This document shows, piece by piece, positions 51,380-64,000 of a DNA stretch of 64,000 nt (position 1 is its first letter; each line of letters opens with the position of its first letter). This DNA is from Agrostemma githago. Taxonomy: Eukaryota; Streptophyta; Magnoliopsida; Caryophyllales; Caryophyllaceae. The notes beneath the pieces are model-generated. The model saw nothing but the letters and a program-made list of their open reading frames with translations. It did no database searches and was not told the DNA's origin. The DNA lies in contig OY288250.1 of NCBI GenBank assembly GCA_958450325.1, forward strand, positions 42,320,683 through 42,384,682. The letters run 5' to 3'. The translations under genes and the position numbers were made by a program.

Positions 51380-54053
51380 TGTAACACCCGCAAATTTCCT
51401 AGCTCTGCTATCTGTTTCATTACGATTATATCGTAACTACATTTTTCCCATTTCGAATTCTCTTTCATTATCGAGCCTCAAATTATTTATTTTCAAAAAA
51501 TGGATGTTTAATTATTTTACTACGCGATTTCATAAATAATTATTTTCTAATGCGTTTTTAATCCGATTTCTTCGTAAACGCTTATATTATTTTACAAACC
51601 TTCTTTTATTAACACTACATATTATTTTTATCCTATTTGTTTTAATTCTTATCCTCGTATTTATTTTAATCGGAAACTTATCACATCGATTTGTTGCTTG
51701 TTCTTTCCATCTCAACCATCTTGTTTCCTAGTTGAGTTAAGAGTCCTTGTGACCCGATAATTCCTATCTTTTAGCCTTCTAATTTCTTTTATATATTCTC
51801 TTTCATTCTAGTCTATTTTATTCACAAAATCTTCTTTTCTCCTCTATTTTAAGTTAAACTTCCTCCTTTTTGTTCGTCAATCCGATCATAATTCGTCTCT
51901 TATTCTTTCCGATCTCGAGGGTAATTTAATTACTCTTATTCGTTCTTCATCTCTTTTTCTGCTTTCTATTCACTTAATGTGGTTTTAATACCATATGTTT
52001 AATTATTTCGTAGGCTATTGAGCTATATCCGACGAAGACGGTTATTTATTTGATTCGGATCTTGGTTAAGGTAACATTGACACGTTACTCGGTATTATGT
52101 GATATTATTTTTGTAGTTGAATGTATAGAAATTCAATTTTTATTAGACATTATATTTATGTCTCGTTTTTAATAACAAAATCTTTAAAATCGTAAATTTT
52201 CACATGTTTCGTTATTTTAAATCGTTTTTACGAGATTTTATAATAAATCGTTCTTTTAATTATTAAAAAGTATTAAAAGGCCGAGACTAAAACATACAAA
52301 TAATAATTAATTTCATAATTTTCATGGTTTTTGATATAAAGGGTCAAATTGAATGTTTTATTGTTTTAATAGAGTTACACCATGTTTCAAAATCTGTTAG
52401 TGTTTTTGTGTTAATTAAAACTCAGTTTTAAAGCCTTTTATTACGAAAACATTGAAAAAAGACTACTATTTATTTTAAGTCTAATATATGCCTATTTAAT
52501 TTCGTAAATTCATTCCAACTGGTTTCGTCACAATAAATTATGTATGAACAGGTGTCAAACTAATTCGCGATTCTGTCAGTTGTGATAAGATCTAAATTGA
52601 AACATATGTTAAACTTTTTATTTAATCCTGGTAATTTACTTACATAAACTATGAGGAGTCTAGTTTATGTTTTCAATTGGATTTTATTTAAAATCAGTTT
52701 TTAAACGTGTTTTATTAAAGATATACAATCGGGTGTCTAATTCTGATAGTTTTTAAATATACGAATAAAAGCCCATGTTTTATTTGAAATTTGGATTTTC
52801 TCCAGAAATACAAGTTGTAACTAACTTTCGAAAGTTTTTAACCCACACTGATCCTACGTTATTTTGATTTTTAATGATTTAATTACGAATTTTATAGTAA
52901 GACAGTGCAATTCTGGAAAATCTTTAATTTGTTATTTAAATACTTTTAATTACTTAGACTTCAACCTTTTGATAAATAATTATGATTTTGACTTTAGTTG
53001 ATTTTTAATCAAAAATTATACATTTATATAATAAATATAATGTTTACGTCTCGAGGCCTAATATTAACTATTTTATATAACTCCTATTTTGATCGATTTC
53101 TATTTATAATAATACCTACTTTTGAAAAAGTTATTATTTTAAGAAAAGTTCTATATTTATAAAGTTTCATCTTTTGAAGAACAAACTATACTTTTATTGA
53201 ATTACGATAATGGCGTTGTTTTGGAGTTATGGAATAGAGGAAGTGTACGGGTAGAGTAATACAGTCTAGAGTATACGTTTTGCCATCAGCTATAAGGCTA
53301 GTGTATCCGAGCGGGATGCATTGGTTGTTGAACTGGGCATGTTCTTGTCCAGGAGTGTATGTTCATTTTGACCTTAAGCTCGTACCTCGCATGTAAGACG
53401 CCGTCGGGTTGAACTGGGCACACTTGGTGTTCCAGGAGGGGTGTGCATATGTACTTAAGCTAGGACCTCGCATTGATAAGACGCTGTCCTATTATGGTTG
53501 AGTTGCCTAGATTAGAGATCGAAGTTTGATTTGTTTGAACTAAGTTCTCGAAGCTAGTTTTTAGTATTCTCCTAGTGAAAGTCTATTCTGTTGCACTGAT
53601 TCGTATCCATAACGCCGTTATTATTATTGATTGATATTGACATGGAAGTTGGCAATCATTTTAAATTATTTTACTATATCGTTTTAAACGTTTTCCATTT
53701 TGAACTATTTTGATATAATAGTAATTATGCTTTAATGTCATGTAATATGGCTGGGAGAACGTCGTCGTTACTCCCCACTGAATTGTGGCTGTTATGTTTA
53801 TAACATGACAGGTTTTTGCTGCCGGGTTTTGGGTGTGAGCTAGCGAGTGGCATGGATCCTTCTCTACTTCAGTTATATTAATTTTTGGATTGTTAAACCC
53901 ATTCGGAGAATTTTTATTTTTAGCCCTTTTGTAAGAAGTGGCATTTGTATTGACTGACCGTTCTTTTGTAAAGTATAGAACATCAGTGTGTTTTAATCCC
54001 AAGTCTACTGTGTTTCCGCCACTGTATTGCGTTAGAATTTATAGGGGATTACA
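51380..54053 (+). mobile_element. LTR13 (2,674 bp)
   Basis: Regains the ATTACA end. The 3' part is of the LTR11 type. Private GCTATTGAGC near 52015, TTCATGGTTT near 52322, CTTTCGAAAG near 52826 and one added base in ACCCACACTG near 52850. Confidence 0.9.
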
Positions 54054-55146
54054 GTTGGTATCAGAGCATCGTTGCTCCCGACGCTTACACCTGATTTTAG
54101 GAAAAACACTAGTAAATGATTTCAACATTAATAAAAGATTGGTGAGAGATGGGTAGAAACAATTAAGGACTTAACTGTTAGGTTTTACATGTTCTTGTTA
54201 CTCAATGATTAGCATTGAATATTTGTCTTATTTGCCCAAGAAGAAGATGCGTGGACGAGACGTGGATTTAATGCTGCACTACATCGGGACAAGACCTTAA
54301 TATTCTAGGATCATTGATTTTTTTCTTTCAGCCTCAGTTTCTTCCCAATTCTTCTGTTACAAATTCTCATCTTCATTCTTATGGTAAATCTCCGTTATAT
54401 TCTTCTACTTTACCACCTTCCCTCTTGAGATTCTTTGGTATGACCGACTCTCATCTTAGTAAACCTTGTTGGAAGTTAAAGATATTTGAGGATTAGTAAC
54501 CCCTTATTACCTACGTTTGAGTATTGTGAGTTGTACCTGTTCCCTAACCTGGTAAGGGCTTTTGAGGATTGATATAATGGTATTGGTTAGTTGATGGAAT
54601 TAGGATTATACCTTGAATGCTTACCTTGGGTTATAGGTTACCTGATTATATGGAATACTTGGAGTCGAATCAGTTTTGGATGGTAAGATTATATTTTATT
54701 TAGATCGTTAGCCTGAGTGTTGTGGTACTATTTCAGGTTCTCATTAATGTTTTTAGTAATGTTTGTTGACATAGATAGATGAAGCCTTGGTTTTGGTGGA
54801 TTAGATCGTGGAGTGTGATAAGGATATAACTTATGAACTTTTGAGTTGAGTGATCTAAACTTGTTTTGAGGAATTTTGGTAGCATGATTATGTGACTTTG
54901 AATCGTTTGGTGGATTCTTACCTTGTTGCTTGAGTAAATATGTAAGACTTTGTATTTGAGGTTGTAGCAATTGATAGCTTCGGAGGTTGTAGACCGTGTA
55001 GGACCACCTAGTGCCTGATATTAATGGACTTAGTATTTTTTATGGAAATAGGAACCCGAGTTTCGTAGGAGTTGTACTTGGAATCTCGATTTCCTTTGTG
55101 CCTTTTTCCAGTTTCGAGGACGAAACTTTTTTTTAGTGGGGAGGAT
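54054..55146 (+). mobile_element. internal region 14 (INT14), non-coding
   Basis: 1,093 bp, one T shorter in the T run near 55035. Shares CTTGTTACTC with INT12. It is the first with GTATTTGAGG near 54953 and AGTAAATATG, which continue to the right. Confidence 0.85.
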
Positions 55147-57819
55147 TGTAACACCCGTAAATTTCCTAGCTCTGCTATCTGTTTCATTACGATTATATCG
55201 TAACTACATTTTTCCCATTTCGAATTCTCTTTCATTATCGAGCCTCAAATTATTTATTTTCAAAAAATGGATGTTTAATTATTTTACTACGCGATTTCAT
55301 AAATAATTATTTTCTAATGCGTTTTTAATCCGATTTCTTCGTAAACGCTTATATTATTTTACAAACCTTCTTTTATTAACACTACATATTATTTTTATCC
55401 TATTTGTTTTAATTCTTATCCTCGTATTTATTTTAATCGGAAACTTATCACATCGATTTGTTGCTTGTTCTTTCCATCTCAACCATCTTGTTTCCTAGTT
55501 GAGTTAAGAGTCCTTGTGACCCGATTATTCCTATCTTTTAGCCTTCTAATTTCTTTTATATATTCTCTTTCATTCTAGTCTATTTTATTCACAAAGTCTT
55601 CTTTTCTCCTCTATTTTAAGTTAAATTTCCTCCTTTTTGTTCGTCAATCCGATCATAATTCGTCTCTAATTCTTTCCGATCTCGAGGGTAATTTAATTAC
55701 TCTTATTCGTTCTTCATCTCTTTTTCTGCTTTCTATTCACTTAATGTGGTTTTAATACCATATGTTTAATTATTTCGTAGGCTATTGTGCTATATCCGAC
55801 GAAGACGGTTATTTATTTGATTCGGATCTTGGTTAAGGTAACATTGACACGTTACTCGGTATTATGTGATATTATTTTTGTAGTTGAATTTATAGAAATT
55901 AGATTTTTATTAGACATTATATTTATGTCTCGTTTTTAATAACAAAATCTTTAAAATCGTAAATTTTCACATGTTTCGTTATTTTAAATCGTTTTTACGA
56001 GATTTTATAATAAATCGTTCTTTTAATTATTAAAAAGTATTAAAAGGCCGAGACTAAAACATACAAATAATAATTAATTTCATAATTTTCGTGGTTTTTG
56101 ATATAAAGGGTCAAATTGAATGTTTTATTGTTTAATAGAGTTACACCATGTTTCAGAATCTGTTAGTGTTTTTGTATTAATTAAAACTCTGTTTTAAAGC
56201 CTTTTATTACGAAAACATTGAAAAAAGACTATTATTTATTTTAAGTCTAATATATGCCTATTTAATTTCGTAAATTCATTCTAAGTGGTTTCGTCACAAT
56301 AAATTATTTATGAATAGGTGTCAAACTAATTCGCGATTCTGTCAATTGTGATAAGATCTAAATTGAAACATATGTTAAACTTTTTATTTAATCCTGGTAA
56401 TTTACTTACATAAACTATGAGGAGTCTAGTTAATGTTTTCATTTGGATTTTATTTAAAATCAATTTTTAAACGTGTTTTATTAAAGATATACAATCGGGT
56501 GTCTAATTCTGATAGTTTTTAAATATACGAATAAAAGCCCATGTTTTATTTGAAATTTGGATTTTCTCCAGAATTACAAGTTGTAACTAACTTTCTAAAG
56601 TTTATAAACCCTACTGATCCTACGTTATTTTGATTTTTAATGATTTAACTACGAATTTTATAGTAAGACAGTGCAATTCTGGAAAATCTTTAATTTGTTA
56701 TTTAAATACTTTTAATTACTTAGACTTCAACCTTTTGATAAATAATTATGATTTTGACTTTAGTTGATTTTTAATCAAAAATTATACATTTATATAATAA
56801 ATATAATGTTTACGTCTCGAGGCCTAATATTAACTATTTTATATAACTCCTATTTTGATCGATTTCTATTTATAATAATACCTACTTTTGAAAAAGTTAT
56901 TATTTTAAGAAAAGTTCTATATTTATAAAGTTTCATCTTTTAAAGAACAAACTATATTTTTATTGAATTACGATAATGGCGTTGTTTTGGAGTTATGGAA
57001 TAGAGGAAGTGTACGGGTAGAGTAATACAGTCTAGAGTATACGTTTTGCCATCAGCTATAAGGCTAGTGTATCCGAGCGCGATGCATTGGTTGTTGAACT
57101 GGGCATGTTCTTGTCCAGGAGTGTATGTTCATTTTGACCTTAAGCTCGTACCTCGCATGTAAGATGCCGTCGGGTTGAACTGGGCACACTTGGTGTTCAA
57201 GGAGGGGTGTGCATATGTACTTAAGCTAGGACCTCGCATTGATAAGTCGCCGTCCTATTATGGTTGAGTTGCCTAGATTAGAGATCGAAGTTTGATTTGT
57301 TTGAACTAAGTTCTCGAAGCTAGTTTTTAGTATTCTCCTAGTGAAAGTCTATTCTGTTGCACTGATTCGTATCCATAACGCCGTTATTATTATTGATTGA
57401 TATTGACTTGGAAGTTGGCAATCATTTTAAATTATTTTACTATATCGTTTTAAACGTTTTCCATTTTGAACTATTTTGATATAATAGTAATTATGCTTTA
57501 ATGTCATGTAATATGGCTGGGAGAACGTCGTCGTTACTCCCCACTGAATTGTGGCTGTTATGTTTATAACATGACAGGTTTTTGCTGCCGGGTTTTGGGT
57601 GTGCGCTAGCGAGTGGCATGGATCCTTCTCTACTTCATTTATATTAATTTTTGGATTGTTAAACCCATTTCGAGAATTTTTATTTATAGCCCTTTTGTAA
57701 GAAGTGGCATTTGTATTGACTAACCGTTCTTTTGTAAAGTATAGAACATCAGTGTGTTTTAATCTCAAGTCTACAGTGTTTCCGCCACTGTATTGCGTTA
57801 GAATTTATAGGGGATTAAA
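55147..57819 (+). mobile_element. LTR14 (2,673 bp), diverged right-hand type
   Basis: Shares with LTR15 a one-T deletion (ATTGTTTAATAGAG), CAGAATCTG, TGTATTAATT, GTCAATTGTG, TTTAACTACG, GTTCAAGGAGG, GTGCGCTAGC and the ATTAAA end. Private TTCATTTGG near 56438 and GAGCGCGATG near 57075. Confidence 0.9.
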
Positions 57820-58913
57820 GTTGGTATCAGAGCATCGTTGCTCCCGACGCTTACACCTGATTTTAGGAAAAACACTAGTAAATGATTTCAACATTAATAA
57901 AAGATTGGTGAGAGATGGGTAGAAACAATTAAGGACTTAACTGTTAGGTTTTACATGTTCTTGTAACTCAATGATTAGCATTGAATATTTGTCTTATTTG
58001 CCCAAGAAGAAGATGTGTGGACAAGACGTGGATTTAATGCTGCACTACATCGGGACAAGACCTTAATATTCTAGGATCATTGATTTTTTTCTTTCAGTCT
58101 CAGTTTCTTCCCAATTCTTCTGTTACAAATTCTCATCTCCATTCTTATGGCAAATCTCCGTTATATTCTTCTACTTTACCACCTTCCCTCTTGAGATTCT
58201 TTGGTATGACCGACTCTCACCTTAGTAAACCTTGTTGGAAGTTAAAGATATTTGAGGATTAGTAACCCCTTATTACTTACGTTTGAGTATTGTGAGTTGT
58301 ACCTGTTCCCAAACCTGGTAAGGGCTTTTGAGGATTGATATAATGGTATTGGTTAGTTGATGGAATTAGGATTATACCTTGAATGCTTACCTTGGGTTAT
58401 AGGTTACCTGATTATATGGAATACTTGGAGTCGAATCAGTTTTGGATGGTAAGATTATATTTTATTTAGATCGTTAGCCTGAGTGTTGTGGTACTATTTC
58501 AGGTTCTCATTAATGTTTTTGGTAATGTTTGTTGACATAGATAGATGAAGCCTTGATTTTGGTGGATTAGATCGTGGAGTGTGATAAGGATATAACTTAT
58601 GAACTTTTGAGTTGAGTGATCTAAACTTGTTTTGAGGAATTTTGGTAGCATGATTATGTGACTTTGAATCGTTTGGTGGATTCTTACCTTGTTGCTTGAG
58701 TAAATATGTAAGACTTTGTATTTGAGGTTGTAGCAATTGATAGCTTCGGAGGTTGTAGACCGTGTAGGACCACCTAGTGCCTGATATTAATGGACTTAGT
58801 ATTTTTTTATGGAAATAGGAACCCGAGTTTCGTAGGAGTCGTACTTGGAATCTCGATTTCCTTTGTGCCTTTTTCCAGTTTCGAGGACGAAACTTTTTTT
58901 TAGTGGGGAGGAT
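57820..58913 (+). mobile_element. internal region 15 (INT15), non-coding
   Basis: Shares with INT16 CAGTCTCAG near 58097, CTCACCTTAG near 58217, ATTACTTACG near 58270 and TTCCCAAACC near 58306. Confidence 0.85.
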
Positions 58914-61586
58914 TGTAAAACCCGTAAATTTCCTAGCTCTGCTATCTGTTTCATTACGATTATATCGTAACTACATTTTTCCCATTTCGAATTCTTTTTC
59001 ATTATCGAGCCTCAAATTATTTATTTTCAAAAAATGGATGTTTAATTATTTTACTACGCGATTTCATAAATAATTATTTTCTAATGCGTTTTTAATCCGA
59101 TTTCTTCGTAAACGCTTATATTATTTTACAAACCTTCTTTTATTAACACTACATATTATTTTTATCCTATTTGTTTTAATTCTTATCCTCGTATTTATTT
59201 TAATCGGAAACTTATCACATCGATTTGTTGCTTGTTCTTTCCATCTCAACCATCTTGTTTCCTAGTTGAGTTAAGAGTCCTTGTGACCCGATTATTCCTA
59301 TCTTTTAGCCTTCTAATTTCGTTTATATATTCTCTTTCATTCTAGTCTATTTTATTCACAAAGTCTTCTTTTCTCCTCTATTTTAAGTTAAATTTCCTCC
59401 TTTTTGTTCGTCAATCCGATCATAATTCGTCTCTAATTCTTTCCGATCTCGAGGGTAATTTAATTACTCTTATTCGTTCTTCATCTCTTTTTCTGCTTTC
59501 TATTCACTTAATGTGGTTTTAATACCATATGTTTAATTATTTCGTAGGCTATTGTGCTATATCCGACGAAGACGGTTATTTATTTGATTCGGATCTTGGT
59601 TAAGGTAACATTGACACGTTACTCGGTATTATGTGATATTATTTTTGTAGTTGAATGTATAGAAATTCAATTTTTATTAGACATTATATTTATGTCTCGT
59701 TTTTAATAACAAAATCTTTAAAATCGTAAATTTTCACATGTTTCGTTATTTTAAATCGTTTTTACGAGATTTTATAATAAATCGTTCTTTTAATTATTAA
59801 AAAGTATTAAAAGGCCGAGACTAAAACATACAAATAATAATTAATTTCATAATTTTCGTGGTTTTTGATATAAAGGGTCAAATTGAATGTTTTATTGTTT
59901 AATAGAGTTACACCATGTTTCAGAATCTGTTAGTGTTTTTGTATTAATTAAAACTCTGTTTTAAAGCCTTTTATTACGAAAACATTGAAAAAAGACTATT
60001 ATTTATTTTAAGTCTAATATATGCCTATTTAATTTCGTAAATTCATTCCAAGTGGTTTCGTCACAATAAATTATTTATGAATAGGTGTCAAACTAATTCG
60101 CGATTCTGTCAATTGTGATAAGATCTAAATTGAAACATATGTTAAACTTTTTATTTAATCCTGGTAATTTACTTACATAAATTATGAGGAGTCTAGTTAA
60201 TGTTTTCAATTGGATTTTATTTAAAATCAATTTTTAAACGTGTTTTATTAAAGATATACAATCGGGTGTCTAATTCTGATAGTTTTTAAATATACGAATA
60301 AAAGCCCATGTTTTATTTGAAATTTGGATTTTCTCCAGAAATACAAGTTGTAACTAACTTTCTAAAGTTTTTAACCCCTACTGATCCTACGTTATTTTGA
60401 TTTTTAATGATTTAACTACGAATTTTATAGTACGACAGTGCAATTCTGGAAAATCTTTAATTTGTTATTTAAATACTTTTAATTACTTAGACTTCAACCT
60501 TTTGATAAATAATTATGATTTTGACTTTAGTTGATTTTTAATCAAAAATTATACATTTATATAATAAATATAATGTTTACGTCTCGAGGCCTAATATTAA
60601 CTATTTTATATAACTCCTATTTTGATCGATTTCTATTTATAATAATACCTACTTTTGAAAAAGTTATTATTTTAAGAAAAGTTCTATATTTATAAAGTTT
60701 CATCTTTTGAAGAACAAACTATATTTTTATTGAATTACGATAATGGCGTTGTTTTGGAGTTATGGAATAGAGGAAGTGTACGGGTAGAGTAATACAGTCT
60801 AGAGTATACGTTTTGCCATCAGCTATAAGGCTAGTGTATCCGAGCGGGATGCATTGGTTGTTGAACTGGGCATGTTCTTGTCCAGGAGTGTATGTTCATT
60901 TTGACCTTAAGCTCGTACCTCGCATGTAAGATGCTGTCGGGTTGAACTGGGCACACTTGGTGTTCAAGGAGGGGTGTGCATATGTACTTAAGCTAGGACC
61001 TCGCATTGATAAGTCGCCGTCCTATTATGGTTGAGTTGCCTAGATTAGAGATCGAAGTTTGATTTGTTTGAACTAAGTTCTCGAAGCTAGTTTTTAGTAT
61101 TCTCCTAGTGAAAGTCTATTCTGTTGCACTGATTCGTATCCATAACGCCGTTATTATTATTGATTGATATTGACTTGGAAGTTGGCAGTCATTTTAAATT
61201 ATTTTACTATATCGTTTTAAACGTTTTCCATTTTGAACTATTTCGATATAATAGTAATTATGCTTTAATGTCATGTAATATGGCTGGGAGAACGTCGTCG
61301 TTACTCCCCACTGAATTGTGGCTGTTATGTTTATAACATGACAGGTTTTTGCTGCCGGGTTTTGGGTGTGCGCTAGCGAGTGGCATGGATCCTTCTCTAC
61401 TTCATTTATATTAATTTTTGGATTGTTAAACCCATTTCGAGAATTTTTATTTTTAGCCCTTTTGTAAGAAGTGGCATTTGTATTGACTAACCGTTCTTTT
61501 GTAAAGTATAGAACATCAGTGTGTTTTAATCTCAAGTCTACAGTGTTTCCGCCACTGTATTGCGTTAGAATTTATAGGGGATTAAA
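58914..61586 (+). mobile_element. LTR15 (2,673 bp)
   Basis: Begins TGTAAAACCC and ends ATTAAA, so both terminal motifs are altered. Private TTTCGTTTATAT near 59329, TACGACAGTG near 60431 and TTTCGATAT near 61242. Confidence 0.9.
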
Positions 61587-62680
61587 GTTGGTATCAGAGC
61601 ATCGTTGCTCCCGACGCTTACACCTGATTTTAGGAAAAACACTAGTAAATGATTTCAACATTAATAAAAGATTGGTGAGAGATGGGTAGAAACAATTAAG
61701 GACTTAACTGTTAGGTTTTACATGTTCTTGTAACTCAATGATTAGCATTGAATATTTGTCTTATTTGCCCAAGAAGAAGATGTGTGGACAAGACGTGGAT
61801 TTAATGCTGCACTACATCGGGACAAGACCTTAATATTCTAGGATCATTGATTTTTTTCTTTCAGTCTCAGTTTCTTCCCAATTCTTCTGTTACAAATTCT
61901 CATCTCCATTCTTATGGCAAATCTCCGTTATATTCTTCTACTTTACCACCTTCCCTCTTGAGATTCTTTGGTATGACCGACTCTCACCTTAGTAAACCTT
62001 GTTGGAAGTTAAAGATATTTGAGGATTAGTAACCCCTTATTACTTACGTTTGAGTATTGTGAGTTGTACCTGTTCCCAAACCTGGTAAGGGCTTTTGAGG
62101 ATTGATATAATGGTATTGGTTAGTTGATGGAATTAGGATTATACCTTGAATGCTTACCTTGGGTTATAGGTTACCTGATTATATGGAATACTTGGAGTCG
62201 AATCAGTTTTGGATGGTAAGATTATATTTTATTTAGATCGTTAGCCTGAGTGTTGTGGTACTATTTCAGGTTCTCATTAATGTTTTTGGTAATGTTTGTT
62301 GACATAGATAGATGAAGCCTTGATTTTGGTGGATTAGATCGTGGAGTGTGATAAGGATATAACTTATGAACTTTTGAGTTGAGTGATCTAAACTTGTTTT
62401 GAGGAATTTTGGTAGCATGATTATGTGACTTTGAATCGTTTGGTGGATTCTTACCTTGTTGCTTGAGTAAATATGTAAGACTTTGAATTTGAGGTTGTAG
62501 CAATTGATAGCTTCGGAGGTTGTAGACCGTGTAGGACCACCTAGTGCCTGATATTAATGGACTTAGTATTTTTTTATGGAAATAGGAACCCGAGTTTCGT
62601 AGGAGTCGTACTTGGAATCTCGATTTCCTTTGTGCCTTTTTCCAGTTTCGAGGGCGAAACTTTTTTTTAGTGGGGAGGAT
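61587..62680 (+). mobile_element. internal region 16 (INT16), non-coding
   Basis: The most diverged internal relative to INT1, about 16 differences by eye. Private GAGGGCGAAAC near 62650 and TTTGAATTTGAGG near 62482. Confidence 0.85.
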
Positions 62681-64000
62681 TGTAACACCCGTAAATTTCC
62701 TAGCTCTGCTATCTGTTTCATTACGATTATATCGTAACTACATTTTTTCCATTTCGAATTCTTTTTCATTATCGAGCCTCAAATTATTTATTTTCAAAAA
62801 ATGGATGTTTAATTATTTTACTACGCGATTTCATAAATAATTATTTTCTAATGCGTTTTTAATCCGATTTCTTCGTAAACGCTTATATTATTTTACAAAC
62901 CTTCTTTTATTAACACTACATATTATTTTTATCCTATTTGTTTTAATTCTTATCCTCGTATTTATTTTAATCGGAAACTTATCACATCGATTTGTTGCTT
63001 GTTCTTTCCATCTCAACCATCTTGTTTCCTAGTTGAGTTAAGAGTCCTTGTGACCCGATTATTCCTATCTTTTAGCCTTCTAATTTCTTTTATATATTCT
63101 CTTTCATTCTAGTCTATTTTATTCACAAAGTCTTCTTTTCTCCTCTATTTTAAGTTAAATTTCCTCCTTTTTGTTCGTCAATCCGATCATAATTCGTCTC
63201 TAATTCTTTCCGATCTCGAGGGTAATTTAATTACTCTTATTCGTTCTTCATCTCTTTTTCTGCTTTCTATTCACTTAATGTGGTTTTAATACCATATGTT
63301 TAATTACTTCGTAGGCTATTGTGCTATATCCGACGAAGACGGTTATTTATTTGATTCGGATCTTGGTTAAGGTAACATTGACACGTTACTCGGTATTATG
63401 TGATATTATTTTTGTAGTTGAATGTATAGAAATTCAATTTTTATTAGACATTATATTTATGTCTCGTTTTTAATAACAAAATCTTTAAAATCGTAAATTT
63501 TCACATGTTTCGTTATTTTAAATCGTTTTTACGAGATTTTATAATAAATCGTTCTTTTAATTATTAAAAAGTATTAAAAGGCCGAGACTAAAACATACAA
63601 ATAATAATTAATTTCATAATTTTCGTGGTTTTTGATATAAAGGGTCAAATTGAATGTTTTATTGTTTAATAGAGTTACACCATGTTTCAGAATCTGTTAG
63701 TGTTTTTGTATTAATTAAAACTCTGTTTTAAAGCCTTTTATTACGAAAACATTGAAAAAAGACTATTATTTATTTTAAGTCTAATATATGCCTATTTAAT
63801 TTCGTAAATTCATTCCAAGTGGTTTCGTCACAATAAATTATTTATGAATAGGTGTCAAACTAATTCGCGATTCTGTCAATTGTGATAAGATCTAAATTGA
63901 AACATATGTTAAACTTTTTATTTAATCCTGGTAATTTACTTACATAAACTATGAGGAGTCTAGTTAATGTTTTCAATTGGATTTTATTTAAAATCAAATT
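62681..64000 (+). mobile_element. LTR16, first 1,320 bp, cut by the window end
   Basis: Right-hand type with TGTAACACCCGTAAAT start, ACATTTTTTCC near 62722 and TAATTACTTCG near 63303. The array evidently continues beyond 64000. Confidence 0.9.

Larger units (their letters stand above)
4985..64000 (+). repeat. tandem array of a non-autonomous LTR retrotransposon, about 3,767-bp unit, 16 internal regions
   Basis: The block recurs with spacings of 3762-3768 bp. Each period holds one LTR and one internal region with primer site and polypurine tract in correct positions, so units share LTRs as (LTR-internal)n. No gag or pol frame survives. The 3' internal end (TTTCGAGGACGAAAC, T run, AGTGGGGAGGAT, TGTAACACCC) resembles the end of Tekay/Del chromoviruses, so a Ty3/gypsy chromovirus relative is the likely source. 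All units have the same orientation, and no target duplications separate them. The array continues past the window end. Confidence 0.95.

Noticed and set aside
4985..64000. CRISPR array or bacterial repeat system
   Set aside because: The repeat unit is 3.77 kb with LTR, primer site and polypurine tract; there are no short direct repeats with unique spacers.

Overview
The window looks like repeat-rich nuclear DNA of a flowering plant. It carries plant-type LTR retrotransposon signals (an initiator-Met tRNA primer site, a Tat-type polypurine tract and terminus), a plant mobile domain reading frame with a spliceosomal-looking intron, and a CACTA-type transposon end. The species cannot be named from sequence alone. 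I see no host gene, rRNA, tRNA or CRISPR. The listed open frames inside the array are frame shadows of non-coding repeat DNA, and several begin at TTG rather than ATG.

Left part (1-4098): the 3' end of a Ty3/gypsy element of the Tat/Ogre type. The minus strand of its internal region carries an antisense ORF (aORF) that resembles the plant mobile domain (PMD, aminotransferase-like) family. The aORF has its own TATA box, an inferred 159-bp intron and one frameshift, and it runs off the window start. A polypurine tract at about 1805-1817 is followed by a long 3' LTR (about 1818-4098) with a TATA box and several perfect hairpins.

Middle (4099-4984): AT-rich DNA, then the right end of a CACTA-type DNA transposon (about 4600-4897) whose subterminal region holds GTGGC motifs in strictly alternating orientation, then 87 bp of unassigned flank.

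Right part (4985-64000, 92% of the window): a head-to-tail array of a non-autonomous LTR retrotransposon. Each unit of about 3,767 bp is one 2,672-2,674 bp LTR (TGTAA...TTACA) plus one 1,089-1,094 bp non-coding internal region with a primer binding site and a polypurine tract. Neighbouring internals share a single LTR, so the structure is (LTR-internal)n with no target-site duplications between units. There are 16 internal regions, 15 full LTRs, a 101-bp LTR remnant at the left edge and an LTR cut by the window end. By eye, neighbouring units differ at a few tenths of a percent, while internals 1 and 16 differ at about 16 sites. Shared private variants show local duplication (units 5/6), an A-B-A pattern (units 11-14) and a left/right subfamily boundary near 39-43 kb. 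This is a retrotransposon turned into a multi-kilobase satellite, and it is the most notable thing in the window.
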